Source: Nymphaea colorata (lineage: Eukaryota; Streptophyta; Magnoliopsida; Nymphaeales; Nymphaeaceae). Taken from it: DNA of 64,000 nucleotides. Below, one piece after another: positions 48,698 through 61,554 of this stretch. Location of the stretch: assembly GCF_008831285.2 (NCBI RefSeq), contig NC_045143.1, forward strand, positions 2,675,503-2,739,502, in the 5' to 3' direction. Within the stretch, counting starts at the first letter, position 1. Every line of letters starts with the position of its first letter. The notes beneath the pieces are model-generated. The model was not told the origin of the DNA, searched no databases, and worked only from the letters and a program-made list of their open reading frames with translations. A program made the translations under genes and the position numbers.

Positions 48698-50564
48698 CAT
48701 GTTTCCCGTGAATTTTTTCTTGCACGGATCTGTGTGATGGATGGGAAGGGGCCAGATCCCAAAACCATAGATTTCTTCTCTCTCAAGAACTGGAAATCCA
48801 TCATTTTGAGATCCGAAAATTCAACAAAAATGAATTTCTAACAATTTTGTTTTCACTAGACAACGTAGGACCAAAAAAATGTTTTTAAAAAAACCATTGT
48901 TGAAAATCAAGTTTAGTATGGTATTAAAGATTGTAAGAGATTTTTAATGAAAGGTCATAGGTTAAATGATTGATTATACAAGTTCCTATCTTTTTTAAGA
49001 TTAAACTGGAAGTTGCTAAGAGGCTAATTAGGATCCACCAGCCGATGGTTACAATTGACATATTTATTTGCTATTATTTTTTGAAATCCAGCCTTGGGTC
49101 TCAAATCGGAGGCTGGCCTATATGATTATGACAAACATGTGATTGATAATGTCAGCATGATAATCTTGGAATATCTGTTTTGAAAAGATAGGTTAATTTC
49201 AAGTTGCAATATTGTTCTTGAGAAATAACCTTTCTTGGAGTATATGTGTGTGCCTTTGTACGGGAACATATGCCATGAAATTATGTATGAATAGCTTGAG
49301 GCTGCAAGTAAGAAATGCAGTGGTGGGATTATTAAAGACAAATATATGATAAGAGGCAATTAGTGTAAAGGAATTGTAGAAAATACAGGTGGAAGCATGT
49401 AGGAAATAGCATGGGACAACCGATGCATTTAATGGAAGGCATGGTGGTTGGGGTACAAAGGGTTCTTCCATTGCAAGAAATTGCGAGGATATCTACCCAG
49501 TGGTAGAGCGGAGTATGAAGTACTTATTCTTCCTATTATTATAATAAATTTTCTAAGTTGTGATGAGGAGGCTCATGGGTTTCATCACTATAGCTGACTA
49601 ATTTATTTGTGAAAGGACGTTTAGCTGCTCTATTTTGTAGAGCCCCTAATCTCTAAAGAGTGAATCCACTAAAAGGGTTCTCGAGAAGAACAACAAAGGA
49701 AAAGGATGAAATTAATGATGTGAAAATACATGGGCAAAATGCTCATAACATCACTAAGCATGCTGCCTCTAAGAGCGTAATACAGCTGCTGGTCTGCTTA
49801 AATGGTGTTATGTTAACACCTTAGTAGTTTTAGTAGTTTGACTCCTGCAGTTGCTACTTCTCTGTGCTACCTAGAATGGTGATATGCATAGCATTCAAGT
49901 TAAGGAGTGTATTGTAAGACCACTCAAATCTCGAAGCAGCTCTGGACTCCACGGGCAGGGCAGCCTCTGATTTGGGTGGTGGGATTCCCTCCCATCCACC
50001 CAAACATATCTCTTTGATGAAACTATGCCAACTTAACTTATGGAGTTGCACAAGCCCATAATTTTCATAAAGATTTGGGATTGGATTTTAATACTGCAAA
50101 ATTAATTATCATGTATGATACCATCAGTGGCAGACTAAAAAAATACTTGAATGAGAGATACATGATACCACTATATAATATTTTTTTTTCTAATAAAAAC
50201 GTATTTACATATTTTAAAGATCACAAGGATGGATAGAAGTGAAGAGTCAAGGATGAATGTGCAAGGAACTGCATGAATTAAAAATAGCACAACTACGAAC
50301 CACGGAAGACGAAATACATGGGGGCTGATGTATGACACGTCACATTGAAAAAATGTTATTGTGATGGTTTAAAAATTACATGGAACAGCCACCACATCAA
50401 ACTTATGCTAGTGATTATTTATGCTTGTGGCTCGAGTCGCCCTTAATCAAAGTATCCTACATTCGATAGTGCAACAAATGCTCAGGCCGAACATTTAATG
50501 GGCTCCGCCCGATGAGTACCAAGCATGCAAAACTCTAGAAAACATATAATTGCATGCTGGGAGG

Positions 50565-50572
<8 letters not shown>

Positions 50573-50612
<40 letters not shown>
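50573..50612. repeat. (TA)n microsatellite
   Basis: A pure TA run of about 40 bases in block A. The matching position in block B (54353-54382) holds a shorter run, so the tract predates the duplication and changed in length. Confidence 0.95.
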
Positions 50613-50615
<3 letters not shown>

Positions 50616-51268
50616 AAAAGGTGAACGTCGGATAATATAAAGATCTTGATTCAAAAAAATCTGACTCAGATAACTATGTGGAACCAGAATATGGCCCTGT
50701 TTCGTCGTTCCCAAGCAACATTACCAAGTTACCATTGGTTTAAGTAACCATATAAAAATAGGTTAGTTAGGCCCTTATATTGGCCCGGCGCATGGCTTCC
50801 ACTCTTAATTGTTGTTTATACTAGGCAAAAAAGCTTTCATTGTTTGAAAACTTTACTTTCTTAAGAAGGTTGCTGTTCGAATATGCTATAATCACGCATC
50901 CTTCACATTTAAGTGACCCCAAGTCTCTCAGATCCTCAGCTGTTAGAATATATTGTTTTGAAAATGACAGTGATTTTGCTATATGAATAGAAGACCGATG
51001 TCGTTCCCAGAGTCTTTTTAAGCCAAGGGATGACGACAGGGCTGCTGGTTCGGCCCCTATTTGGCTACTTCCCTGCAAATGCATTACCTCTATTCGACAA
51101 TGGAATACAATGGACCTCTTTTCTAAAATTAAGATTAAAAAAATCAGTTTACATTTCGTGAAAATATCTCATTCTCTCTTTGTCCCACTATTGCTTGGGA
51201 GTTAAGTTACAACCATGGCTTCAGACTACATATCCACGAAGGAACCATGGAAGAAACTAAGGGGTAGG

Positions 51269-51519
51269 GGTGGGCACCAGGCCAGGCCACCGGCAGGGGC
51301 CTGGTAGCAGGCCCAGATCGGCCCGACGGGGCTGGATCCAGTCCGATTACATTTAAAATATATTTTATTATTATTAATAGTATATTTTATTATTAAAAAT
51401 ATTTTTTATATTCAAAAAAGTTTATTTTATATTTTAAAAAATATTTTCATATAACCTGGGTCGGGCTGGTCCATACCAGAGGCCCAACTTTTCGATATCA
51501 GGCCGGGCCGGCCCCATGC
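51269..51519. mobile_element. hAT-type MITE with empty site in sister block
   Basis: About 250 bp begins taggggtgggcaccaggcc and ends ggccccatgcccacc, with GC-rich ends and an AT-rich middle. It is flanked by near-matching 8 bp repeats, ctaagggg on the left and cctagggg on the right. Block B has the uninterrupted site aaacttaggggacaagg near 56390. The 8 bp duplication and terminal inverted sequence fit the hAT superfamily. There is no coding capacity. Confidence 0.85.
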
Positions 51520-52207
51520 CCACCCCTAGGGGACAAGGAACTTGATTTAATTAGTGTAATATAAGAGTAGCTTAAGGTACCCTCTTTGAAACATCCATGT
51601 TGAAAATATACTCCATAAAGTATTATAGCCTATCTATAGATTAACCCACTGATCGCCCATGCTTTGATTCAGCCCGATGGCATAAGAGTACGTACTGTAC
51701 AAATGGTATAGTTTTTAGTTTAAAAAAAAAGTTAAAACAAAGGAAGCTTACGACATGCCTTACGACATTCTATAAGTTAAATGTTTTTCGTTTAATTTTT
51801 CATTTGAAAACATGCATTAAGACATTCATGCACACATTAAAAGTTTAGACCCACCTCAAATCTGATCTAATGGAACATCCTTGGCATTAGCTTAATACAA
51901 ACATGCATTAAGACATTCATGCCAGTATTTTCTTTAACCTAAAGTTGAGAAGGAGTATATCTCAAGTTGTTCTAACTTAACCCATGCATTATTAAATCAA
52001 ATGATAATTAGGTAAAAGATATGAGACTCTCAAGACCCTGCAACAGACGCTTATCAAAAGTGAACTTTTACTTCTCTTGTCTCTAGTGGCTGTCCTTGAC
52101 ATAACTAGACAATCAACCTTCTCTGTATTTGCATTAATACAGAATAATCAGAAACAAGATGCTTTGCTTTTTGAAAATGTCGCATGAACGGAGGTCACAT
52201 GATGTAT

Positions 52208-52488
52208 AATACTTAAAGGTGGGCACCAGGCTGGGCTGCGGCGGGGGCCCGGTACAGGCTTGGTCTGGGCTCCAAAAACCTGGCCTGGGCCCCGCCTCGG
52301 CCTCGGTCCGCTCGACGGGGCCCGACCCGGGCCATTAATATTAAACAAAAAATATTATTAAAAAAAATAATTTATTATTATTATTAAATATATTTTATAT
52401 TTAAAAAAATTATTTTATAATTAAAAATTATTATTTTTAATTACAAAGGCCCAGCGAGCCAGCCGGACGCCCACCCCTAATAACACGT
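52208..52488. mobile_element. hAT-type MITE
   Basis: Begins aaaggtgggcaccaggctggg and ends ggacgcccacccct, with the same GC-AT-GC build as the copy at 51269. The 8 bp flanks are only partly alike. It lies in a roughly 500 bp segment (about 52125-52640) that is missing from block B. Confidence 0.75.
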
Positions 52489-52870
52489 ATGTTGGAACGA
52501 GGCTCTCTCTCTTTCTCACGATATCAAGAGAAAACAAAGAAGAAGAAGAAGATAACATAAAGAAGAAGAAAACATACAAGGATTTTTATATGGTTCGGAA
52601 ACCAAATTTCTCTTACCATTACCACATAGTGTTTTCACAACTCAGATTCGAGAATACAGGATATATCTGCCCCCTTCAAACATGAGAATTAGGGCAGCAA
52701 AACGGTAAAATTATAATAATGCCTTTACAGAGGGCGATAACAGGGAACAGTTGCATACTTTAACAAAAACTGAAGAGCACCGACCAGAAGAACTGCATTA
52801 CTCACTGCCATCAATATCTAACCAAGGATGCACAAACCTGGAGAGGGAGACCCTACCCTTCACAGCTCAG

Positions 52871-53075
52871 CTACTTGTTTCTGTAGATCATTCCGCAGCG
52901 GTAGAAGAAACCAACACCACCGAGCTCAGCTGCCCAAAGATTCAGGCCATAGTTCTTCGACTCCGCTGTGACCTCGCCCCCGCCATCCTATGCTTTTGGG
53001 GGTTTATATACTGTGATTACTTTCTCCGGTTCTTCTTCTTTCAGTGGAATTACTGCATGTCCTGATTGCTTCCTC
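52871..53075 (-). pseudogene. Small HMA-protein gene 2, truncated 3' exon
   Basis: The minus strand reads SGHAVIPLKEEEPEKVITVY and KPPKA, then TAG, where gene 3 has KPPKRSDG; further on, YGLNLWAAELGGVGFFYR and YRNK follow in frame. The upstream end stops at about 53075, exactly where block B begins, so the HMA domain and exons 1-2 are gone. One nonsense codon plus truncation make it a dead remnant created by the tandem duplication junction. Confidence 0.85.
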
Positions 53076-54351
53076 AACCACCGCATGTTTCCCGTTAATT
53101 GCATGGATATGTGAGCTGCCTGATCGATCAGAAGGATGTCTGATCCCATGAGGTTTTGTGTGCCTGAATGATTAATTATCAAAATATCCTTCATTCACAT
53201 TGAAAAAAAAAATGTTTTTTGTACAAGTAAAAATGAAAATAAAAAAATTTAAAAGATTGGAAATGCATGATTCTGAGATCCGAAAATTAAACAAAATGAA
53301 TTTCTAACAAAATTTTATTTTCACTAGACAACCGTATTTGACAGAGTACATAAAAATGTTTTTAAAAAACAATTGTTGGTGTGACACTTAGTTTAGTTGG
53401 GTACTAAATATTGTAAGGGATTTTTGATAAAAGATAGATTGTAACACCATACTTATATTTTCAGAGCTTAACCAAGTATTGAAGATTGTAAGAGTCCTTC
53501 TATTATAAAGGACATTGTTCCAATTTTTTTTTTAAGATTAAAATGAAAAGTTGCTAAGAGGCTAATTAAGATCCACTAGCCAATGGTAACACTTGGTATA
53601 TTTATTTATTATTATTTTTTTGAAATCCAGCCTCGGCTCTCAAATCTCAGGCTATCAAACACGGCCTATATGATTATATATGATTATGACAAGCATGTGA
53701 TTGATAATGTGGCGCTATGTTCCTCGAAATACAAACGTGATGGTCACGGAATATATGTTTTGAAAAGATACGTTAATTTCAAGTTGCAATATTGTTCTTG
53801 ACAAATAACCTTTCTTGCAGGATATCTGTGTGCCTTTGTGCGGGAATATATGTCATGAAATTTTATATGAATAGTATGAGGCTGCAAGTAAGAAATGAAA
53901 GGAATATGGAACCATGTCAACTTAACTTATGGAGTTGCACAAGCCCATGATTTTCATAAAGATTTGGGATTGGATTTTAATACTGCAAAGTTAATTATCA
54001 TGTATGATACCATCAGTGGCAGACTAAAAAATACTTGAAAGAGAGATACATGATACCACTATATAATATTTTTTTTCTAATAAAAACGTATTTACATATT
54101 TTAAAGATCACAAGGATGGATAGAAATGAAGAGTCAAGGATGAATGTGCAAGGAATTGCAGGAATTAAAAATAGCACAACTATGAATCAAGGAGGACTAA
54201 GTCTTGACTGTCTTTCCCCGAACAGTAGTGAACTGTGAGTGTGAAGGAAGGCCTTTCTGTGTGTCATTTTCCTTCTTAATTTGGCAGTCTCTTCTTTTGG
54301 CGGATGCCATTTATCAGTGGCAGAAATATACGGGGGGCCATGTGTGGCCCA

Positions 54352-54352
<1 letters not shown>

Positions 54353-54382
<30 letters not shown>
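54353..54382. repeat. (TA)n microsatellite
   Basis: A TA run of about 28 bases at the position that corresponds to the longer run at 50573 in block A. Confidence 0.9.
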
Positions 54383-54385
<3 letters not shown>

Positions 54386-55384
54386 CTTCGGATAAAATAA
54401 AGATCGAGATTCATAAAAATCTGACTGAAATAACTATGTGTACCCATTTTCGTCGTTCCCAAGCAACCTGACCTTTGGTTTAAGTGACCATATAAAAATA
54501 GATTAGGTAGTCCTTTATATTGCCCCGGCGCGTGGCTATCACTCTTGCTTGTTCTTATATTTGAGTTGTCCATATTTAACCAGGCAGCCCACCCAACGGT
54601 CAGTTGAAGAAGCAGCATCTTGTCATTGCAAGTCATGACAGTCGATTCGGAGTTGTGTTCGGATGAAGCCACCCCGAATGTCCTGGACCCGGTTAGGAGT
54701 GGAGTTAGATTTTTTTTTTTAATTTTTTAAAATTTATATATAATTAAAAAAAAATTGAAGTGAAGCTAAGGCGGCCCATGGAGTGATGATCCATGATGGA
54801 TTCAACCCAATGAGCGAAAAACCCTGGCTGTTCTGTTTCTTGGTTTTTCTTTTTAAGCAAGTTCAAATTTGAAATGAAGGCTCGGGAATTAGCTTAAGAT
54901 AATTGGGTGCAATTGAAAAGACTGATCACAAGATCACACGGCCATCGGAACAGGAGAATGAGGGCGACGTTTCACCTTTTCCGTGTACCTCAAGAAACGG
55001 ATTGGAGAAGAGATGCGTGCAGGAGAAGCAACTTAATCACAAACTTTCTTGACCTTGAAATTTTAGGTCTTCGGTTCAATGTTATTAAAATAAAGGTCAA
55101 GAACCCAATCGTGGGCGAGGCTGGCTATTTGCAGTTGTAAATTGGAAAGTAAATGGTAAAATATGTAAAAATTAATTACAACAAAAAAATTCTAAGATAT
55201 GTTTACCGTGCAAGCACCACCACTGAGTTGGCCCAATCATTTTGCCGTGGATTCTAGACGAATATGCCGATTCAGATGTATTAATTGGACTGATTCTGAT
55301 ATTACTGTTTTGGTTTATCAAATTAGAGATTTAATTAACTTAGTGAGGAATGGATCGTTGGTTGGTACATCTGCAAATATATGC

Positions 55385-55696
55385 TAATAAGGGTGGGCAC
55401 TACCGGCCCGGGTTTGGGCTCGAAAAACCCGGCCTGTGCTCGATGGGCGGGCTCGGATCAGTCCGATCAGGGTTTGATCCAGTTCGATAACTTAAAAAAA
55501 TATTTTTTATTAATAATATATATTTTTTATTAAAAATATATTTTACATTAAAAATTATTTTATATTAAAAAAATTATTATAACTGAGTTGGGGCTGGGCC
55601 GAGCTGAGCCCCAGGCCGGGTTTCTGATATTGGGCCCGAGCCCGAGCTGGGCCCAAGCCCGAGCTGGGCCCAAGTTTCAGAACATCGTCCCACCCC
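55385..55696. mobile_element. hAT-type MITE
   Basis: It begins aagggtgggcactaccggcc and ends cgtcccacccct, with internal gcccgagctgggcccaag repeats and an AT-rich core. Flanks atatgcta and acatgcaa agree at six of eight positions, a plausible aged target duplication. Confidence 0.7.
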
Positions 55697-57225
55697 TACA
55701 TGCAAATATCTTTTCCATGGTTTTGACATCTCGGTCTTTTAGGTCGTAGAAAATCCACAAGTTATCTTGGTTGTTCTAAAGCACTCTGACTAATTGATCT
55801 TGTTTGGCCAAAAGGTGATCAAATGTTGAAGATATAAATGGATCAAATGAAAAAAAAATACTAAAATTAAGGATTGCGAGAAACAAAAGAAACCAAATTC
55901 ACCATTTCATGAGGAGGAGTGTGATCTCTTCTCCTTTCTCACATCCAAGTAAAAAAAAAAAAATCATTGTTGTTTATACTAGGCAAAAAAGCTTTCATTG
56001 TTTGAAAATTTTGCTTTCTTAAGAAGGTTACTGTTCAAATATGATCTAATCGCGCATCCTTCACATTTAAGTCACCCCAAGTCTCTCATATCCTCAGCAG
56101 TTACAATATATTCTTCTGAAAAAGACAGTGATTTCGCTATATGAAAAAAGGCTGAAGTCGTTCGCAGAGTCTTTTTAAGCCAAAGGGATGACGACAGGGC
56201 TGCCGGTTAGGCCTCTGCTTGCAGCTTCCCTGCAAAAGCATGGCCTCTATTCGACAAAGGAATACGATAGACCTATGTTTGAAAATTAGATTAAAAAAAC
56301 TTAGCCTACATTTCGTTGAAACCTCTCTTTCCCTCTTTGTCCCACTATTGCTTGGGAGTTAAGCTACAACCATGGAAGAAACTTAGGGGACAAGGAAAGT
56401 GATTTAATTACAGTAATATAAGAGCAGTTTAAGGTACCCTCTTTGAAACATCCATGTTGCAAATATACTCAATAAAGTATTATAGCCTATCTATAGATTA
56501 GCCCACTCATGGCCCATGGCATAAGAGTACGTGCTGTACAAATGATCCAGTTTTTAGTTAAAAAGAAGTTAAACAAAGGAAGCTTACGACATTCTTATCA
56601 GTTAAATGTCTTTCGTTTAAATTTTTCATTTGAAAACATGCATTAGGACATCCATCCACGCATTATAAGTTTAGACCTACCTCAAATCTGATCTAATGGA
56701 ACATCCTTGGCATTAGCTCACTCTTCCCCTATTCTCTATCTGATCTTAAGCCAGTATTTTCTTTAACGTAAAGTTGAGAAGGAGTATTTCTTAAGTTGTT
56801 CTAACTTAACCCATGCATTATTAAATCAAATGATAATTAGGTAAAAGATATGAGACTCTCAAGATCCTGCACCAGACTCTTATCAGATAAAAGTGAACTT
56901 TTACTTCACTTGTTTTTAGTGGCTGTCCTTGGACATAACTAGACAATCAACCTTCTCTAGAAAAACTCAGAATCAAGAATACAAGAGATAGCTGCCACCT
57001 TCAAACATGAGAATTAGGGCAGCAAAACGGAAAATTTATAATAAGCCTTTACAGAGGACGATAACAAGGAACCCTTCGATACTTCAACAAAAACTGAACA
57101 GCACCAACCAGAAGAACTGCATGACTCCCTTAATTATTAACACCACAAGAAACACATCGCCGCCTTCAATATCTAACCAAGAATGCATAAACCTGGAGAG
57201 GGAGGCGCTACCCTTCACAGTTCAG

Positions 57226-57847
57226 CTACTTGTTTCTGTAGATCTTTCTCCAGCGGTAGAAGAAGCCAACACCACCAAGCCCAGCTGCCCAAAGATTCAG
57301 GCCATACTTCTTCGACTCCGCGGCGACCTCGCCCCTGCCATCCGATCGTTTTGGGGGTTTATATACTGTGATTGCTTTCTCCGGTTCTTCTTCTTTCAGT
57401 GGAACTACTGCATGTCCTGATTGCTTCTTTTTCTTCTTATTATCTTCTTTGTTGTCGCGATCGTGTTCATCACCCCCGGCGGACAAGTTCTTCGCAGGGA
57501 ATGACCCGTCCCTCGTCAGGATTCGGGCTTTCTTTTTCACTTTCTGAACTTGACGGAGGAGGACGCCGGGATCTACGTTTCCCGTCACCACCACCTTCCT
57601 CATTTCTGGGTACAAATCCAAGGATTCAACACCTGCAATATACAAGTTTATCAATTTGAACGCAACGTCATTCCTCAATCCGATGACATGCTTAATTAGT
57701 ATAGTATACGAATCTGCCCGGCCGTCCATTTCAATGCAAGAAACAAGATGGGTGCTATCTTTTATTATCATCAACGTCCTTCAAGTACTTTTCCACGTCT
57801 TTCGGGCATTGGCCACAGCAGCCGATGTTAGCTTCAATCTCGCACTT
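57226..57847 (-). CDS. Small HMA-domain protein 3, splice donor altered
   Basis: Exon 3 (57226-57632) is intact and reads GVESLDLYPEMRKVVVTG, a charged KKKKK linker, AITVYKPPKRSDGRGE and GLGGVGFFYRWRKIYRNK. Exon 2 starts at 57847 after a cag-like acceptor (catag) with KCEIEANIGCCGQCPKDVEK; the metal site is CGQC. The expected exon 2 end is 57769, as in gene 1, but the next bases are ATAATA in place of GTAATT, so the normal donor is lost. Unless an AT donor or a shifted exon is used, the HMA domain cannot be joined. A candidate ATG-only first exon lies near 57974-57976. With canonical splicing it would give about 162 aa. Intact exon 3 suggests recent damage or unusual splicing. Like gene 1 it lacks a CaaX end. 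Confidence 0.6.
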
Positions 57848-58304
57848 CTATGACAAGTTAGAAGAAGAAAATGGTACATGTGAATTGCAGTATACAGGCA
57901 TAGTAGAAGAACCAACAGAGGAAACTAGCTACCCGGAGATGAAGGAGAAGAACAGGGGAGGAGGGGCGGAAGCACACCATTTTTCAATAAGAAGACGCAG
58001 AACGAGGTATGACAGATCGATGCCTGAAACGGTGGGAATTTCTCCCCGACTATCTTCGCCCAAGGAATGTCGACTTGTTGAAGGACAATAGAGAGGGATT
58101 TAGTGTTGTCCTGTTACAGCAGGGAACAATTTGCTTTTAAAGGAGAACATGAATTTCCATGGGATTTCACTGAAATTGGCGCTAACTTTACTTAGTTTGT
58201 ATGATCCTCCGGAGAGAGGACTCATGAAATCTTCAGAGATTTTGGAAAGAACGACGTGTATTTCTTAGAGAATTTCGAAGAAAGTCGCGTATTTCTTGGA
58301 GGGT

Positions 58305-59110
58305 TGCTCTCACTCTCACTCCCACACACTCACACCCACAGAAGGAAGAATCCACACTGTATCTTAATGTCGTTTCTGCACTTCGACTAAGAACACGGCG
58401 ACCCCGCTTTTCCTTAAATCAATTTCCTTTATAGGAAAAAAAAATTAACAGTATTCAAAAACTTGAGTCTAATCGCATGCAATTCGGAATCGATTACGAA
58501 AACCAAAATGAACATTTATAGATTCAATCTAGATATGATCCCCTGCTGGTTAAAGCCTAATTTTCGAAAAGCTTGGTGCCTTTTAAACTTTCAGATCGTC
58601 CTTTGAAAAGAGCTGCTAATTCTTATAAAAAGAAGGTTTTAACTGTTTTTCTTGTTAATCCGACTGCAGAGTCTTTAACAGGGGCCAAGAAAAAATGATA
58701 AATGGGCTGGTTACTGGTTAGGCCCCAGTTCGGCTTCCACGAAATTGGAATATGTTTGACTCATTTCTAAAAGAAAGATAAAAAAATTAGCATCCACATA
58801 TTGAAAAGTCATCCATCCCTCTTCCTCCCGCCTATTCCATTTTTGGGAGTTAAAAGCTATAAAACCAGAGCCTGCCGCGTCCGGGTACTCAAGAAGTTTC
58901 CTAGTAACAGAGTCGGCCTAATATTATATATAATTATATTTATTTTTTTTTTTTTCTAGCCACAGGCTGGCCTAATAAACTTTCGCGCCCAGTTTGACTC
59001 GGCCATTATACTTATTGTATGTATATATTTTTTTGTTATAAATATCATGTTTATATATTAAATTTTTATAATATATGATCTTTTATAAAAATTTTATAAA
59101 AATCAAGCTG
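58305..59110. repeat. Repeated upstream segment, copy 1
   Basis: It shares, in order with 61555-62510, ctcactcccacac, cacagaaggaagaatc, tctagatatgatcccc, gctggttaaagcctaa, gtccttttgaaaagagctgc-like text and ccgggtactc. Copy 1 lacks about 100 bp that copy 3 has after its gaagaacat word. Confidence 0.8.
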
Positions 59111-59124
59111 GGTCGAGCCAGAAG

Positions 59125-59290
59125 TAGAGGTGGGCGCCGGGCTGGGCCATCGGCAGGGGCCCGATGGGCTGGCCGACCTGACCCGGTTTGTTAATATTTA
59201 AATTTTTTATTATTAATAAAATATATTTTATTATTTTTTATTTTATAATTAAAAAACATTTTTTAATTATAACCGAGCCAAACCCGAGCC
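59125..59290. mobile_element. hAT-type MITE, truncated
   Basis: Begins agaggtgggcgccgggctgg with an AT-rich centre, but the far end stops at aacccgagcccaaaaattt without the terminal gcccaccccta. It lies between copies 1 and 2 of the repeated segment. Confidence 0.6.
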
Positions 59291-60900
59291 CAAAAATTTT
59301 CAGAAATTTCGGTGAAAACTTCACATAGTTGCTTGGTCGGTGCTATGCTTGACTGTTGTACCATTATCTACCTTGTATATCTTTTCTTGTATACTGTCAT
59401 TCGATCTAAGCCTACCATAAGAAACGGTCCAACTCCAAAGCCTGCTTCTCAGTTCAAATGCCCAAAAGAAGATCTATTTGTTTCTTCTGTAGGATGGCTA
59501 CAATTTGCTTGTTTTTGTTCATTTGGTGCCTTCTGTTTTGATGTTATTTTGAAAGAGCAAGGTGGAAAGGTTGGTTGATGCCAAAGGCTCAAGTAAGCCT
59601 CTCGTTTGCCCATCTTGCATTACGGCCACAACAGGAAAATGCTTTTCAAAAGCAAGAACATAAAACATATGAATGGTTAAGGCAATAACTATGCATGTGG
59701 TGTATGTGCTTTGCACATTGCTTGTTTTTGGGTCTTGATTTACTGTTTTACTATTTTGCCGAGTCAATGTGGCTTGATTTACTATTTTGCTAGATATTTC
59801 TGCTCATATTCAAGTCTTTGTGGTTTTCGGTTTTTGTATCAAAACCATGAAGGTATCCAGCTGGTGCTTGTATTGATTTATTTTACTTTTTTCATTCTTC
59901 ACTCATCAACTTCTATGAGAGATGTGCTTGAAAGTTTAATATGATAAAAATATGCTTTATTCTCCATCGAAAGCTAGCATATAAAACGACTTTCAGTTGG
60001 TCTTTTCTTTTATTGTCATCTTAGAATTTCAGGTCAATTATTTTGGTCTAAGACAAACCTTGTGTTTTTATGAACAGGTCTAAGACTGGTTAAGCTCTTT
60101 GTAAACAAGAAAAACCTGGGTTTCAGGTTCTAGACTCAATTGTATTGTCTCTAGACAATCTTAAACTAAGATGTCACGCAAGGCTTGGTAGCTTAGTATG
60201 GAGATCACTTTCATAATTCACAAATGCATCTTGAAATAGAAAAGATGCATTGAAAATTTGCTGTTTGTGGAATGCGGAAATGAATTTTGTGTCTTAACAA
60301 GTTGCATAAGCTAATGCAGAGCAGGCCAGCGAAAACTAGGTATTGGTATTGTGAACGCCCTATGATAGTAACCATCTTAATTTGATGTCGTTAGCATGAT
60401 ATTATCTTTCAAGAAGTTATATAGTATATTATATGGTGTTTCTTGCTTGTATAGGTTGAAAATAGAGAACTTTGATATCATGGTGATGGCTTGAATCCCA
60501 GCTTTCACTGATCCTTACTGTCAAAGGAATCAACCATAGAACGTACAGTAGTGCACATGATAACGTTGAGGGTGAATACCTTCAGTTACATGTTTTCAAT
60601 GTTGATGGATGGCAAATTTCTTGTAGTGCTTGGAGCACAATGCCTCAATTTCTACATGAAAAACTTGATCAATGGAATCATCCCATCTAAATAAGATCCC
60701 CAACAGGTTAAAGTTTTTCTCCGTTGTAAAACGTGGTGCTCTTTTAACTTGAAGATTGTTCTTCGAAAGAAGCTGCTCATATTATTGTGATACATTCTTT
60801 TTCATAAGACTGCAGAGTTTTATCTAGAGTAAAGTGATAATGATGAGGTTTATCTCGAGTAAAGTGATAATGATGAGGTTACTGGTCAGTGACAGAATAA
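59290..60900. repeat. Repeated upstream segment, copy 2 (disrupted)
   Basis: The left part near 59297 (ttttcagaaatttcggtgaa) matches 61672 in copy 3. The right part near 60690-60800 (gatccccaacaggttaaag, gaagctgctcat) matches its later half. About 1.3 kb of unrelated sequence lies between them. A 31 bp tandem repeat, tttatctagagtaaagtgat..., occurs at about 60821-60880. Confidence 0.55.
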
Positions 60901-60946
60901 AAAAAATTGGTTGGAAGAACACTCGTTTAAAAATTTTCATATCTGT

Positions 60947-61047
<101 letters not shown>

Positions 61048-61210
61048 GATAAATGTAGTCTAAAGATGCCCATTTTAAAATAATGAAATTTTAAGAAACC
61101 GGTGTGCAGTACTGTGAGTGGCATAACTTGAATTTGGGGTGTGTTATGTCGTCCATCGTTAGCTGGACTAGTGGCTGGCTACGTTTCTATAGTGGGGTCC
61201 TACGTGCAAA

Positions 61211-61330
61211 TTGAAGGATGTGGTGATCGGGTCACCTTGTATTCATGTAGCTCTGGTCCCCTGAAGGCAAATGAAAGGAGAGGACCAGAGCTACATGAAT
61301 ACAAGGTGACCCGATCACCATATCCTTCAG
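61211..61330. ncRNA. Candidate small-RNA hairpin precursor
   Basis: Arms 61211-61259 and 61282-61330 are 49-base inverted complements with only two mismatches (end base, and g/a near position 10), joined by a 22-base loop, cctgaaggcaaatgaaagga.... A transcript from either strand would fold into a stem long enough for DCL processing. Near-perfect pairing fits a young MIRNA or an siRNA-yielding inverted duplication; a small fold-back transposon is also possible. No target was identified. Confidence 0.45.
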
Positions 61331-61554
61331 TTTCTTGCCGGAGAGTATGACCGATCCTCAAACTCACCGGGATAATGATACGTTTAATGGTCAGGCCCCC
61401 ATCTTAACAAAAGCATGGTGATATCCAGAAATTGGTATAGGTTAGTTGTGTCATGAAGGTTAGATTTAAAAACTTAGCCGGCAGTTGAAAATTTCTCCGT
61501 CCCACTCTGCATTCCGCTAAATGCACATGAACCTTCAGAGGATTTGCAAGGAAT

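Larger units (their letters stand above)
48698..53082. repeat. Tandem segmental duplication, block A
   Basis: It aligns in order with block B (53083-57430): catgtttcccgt at the left ends; agatccgaaaatt near 48810 and 53277; agttgctaagaggctaatta near 49011 and 53546; cttaacttatggagttgcac near 50030 and 53924; aaaaagctttcattg near 50826 and 55985; and the HMA 3' exon near 52870 and 57226. Block A has two MITEs absent from B. Block B lacks about 700 bp of A (49318-50020) and carries other insertions. Divergence is moderate, so the event is older than the inverted duplication at 1-6322. Confidence 0.88.
53083..57430. repeat. Tandem segmental duplication, block B
   Basis: Counterpart of block A. 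Its left end directly follows the truncated HMA gene 2; its right part contains HMA gene 3. It includes a TA run (54353-54382) and a MITE (about 55385-55696) not found in block A. Confidence 0.88.
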
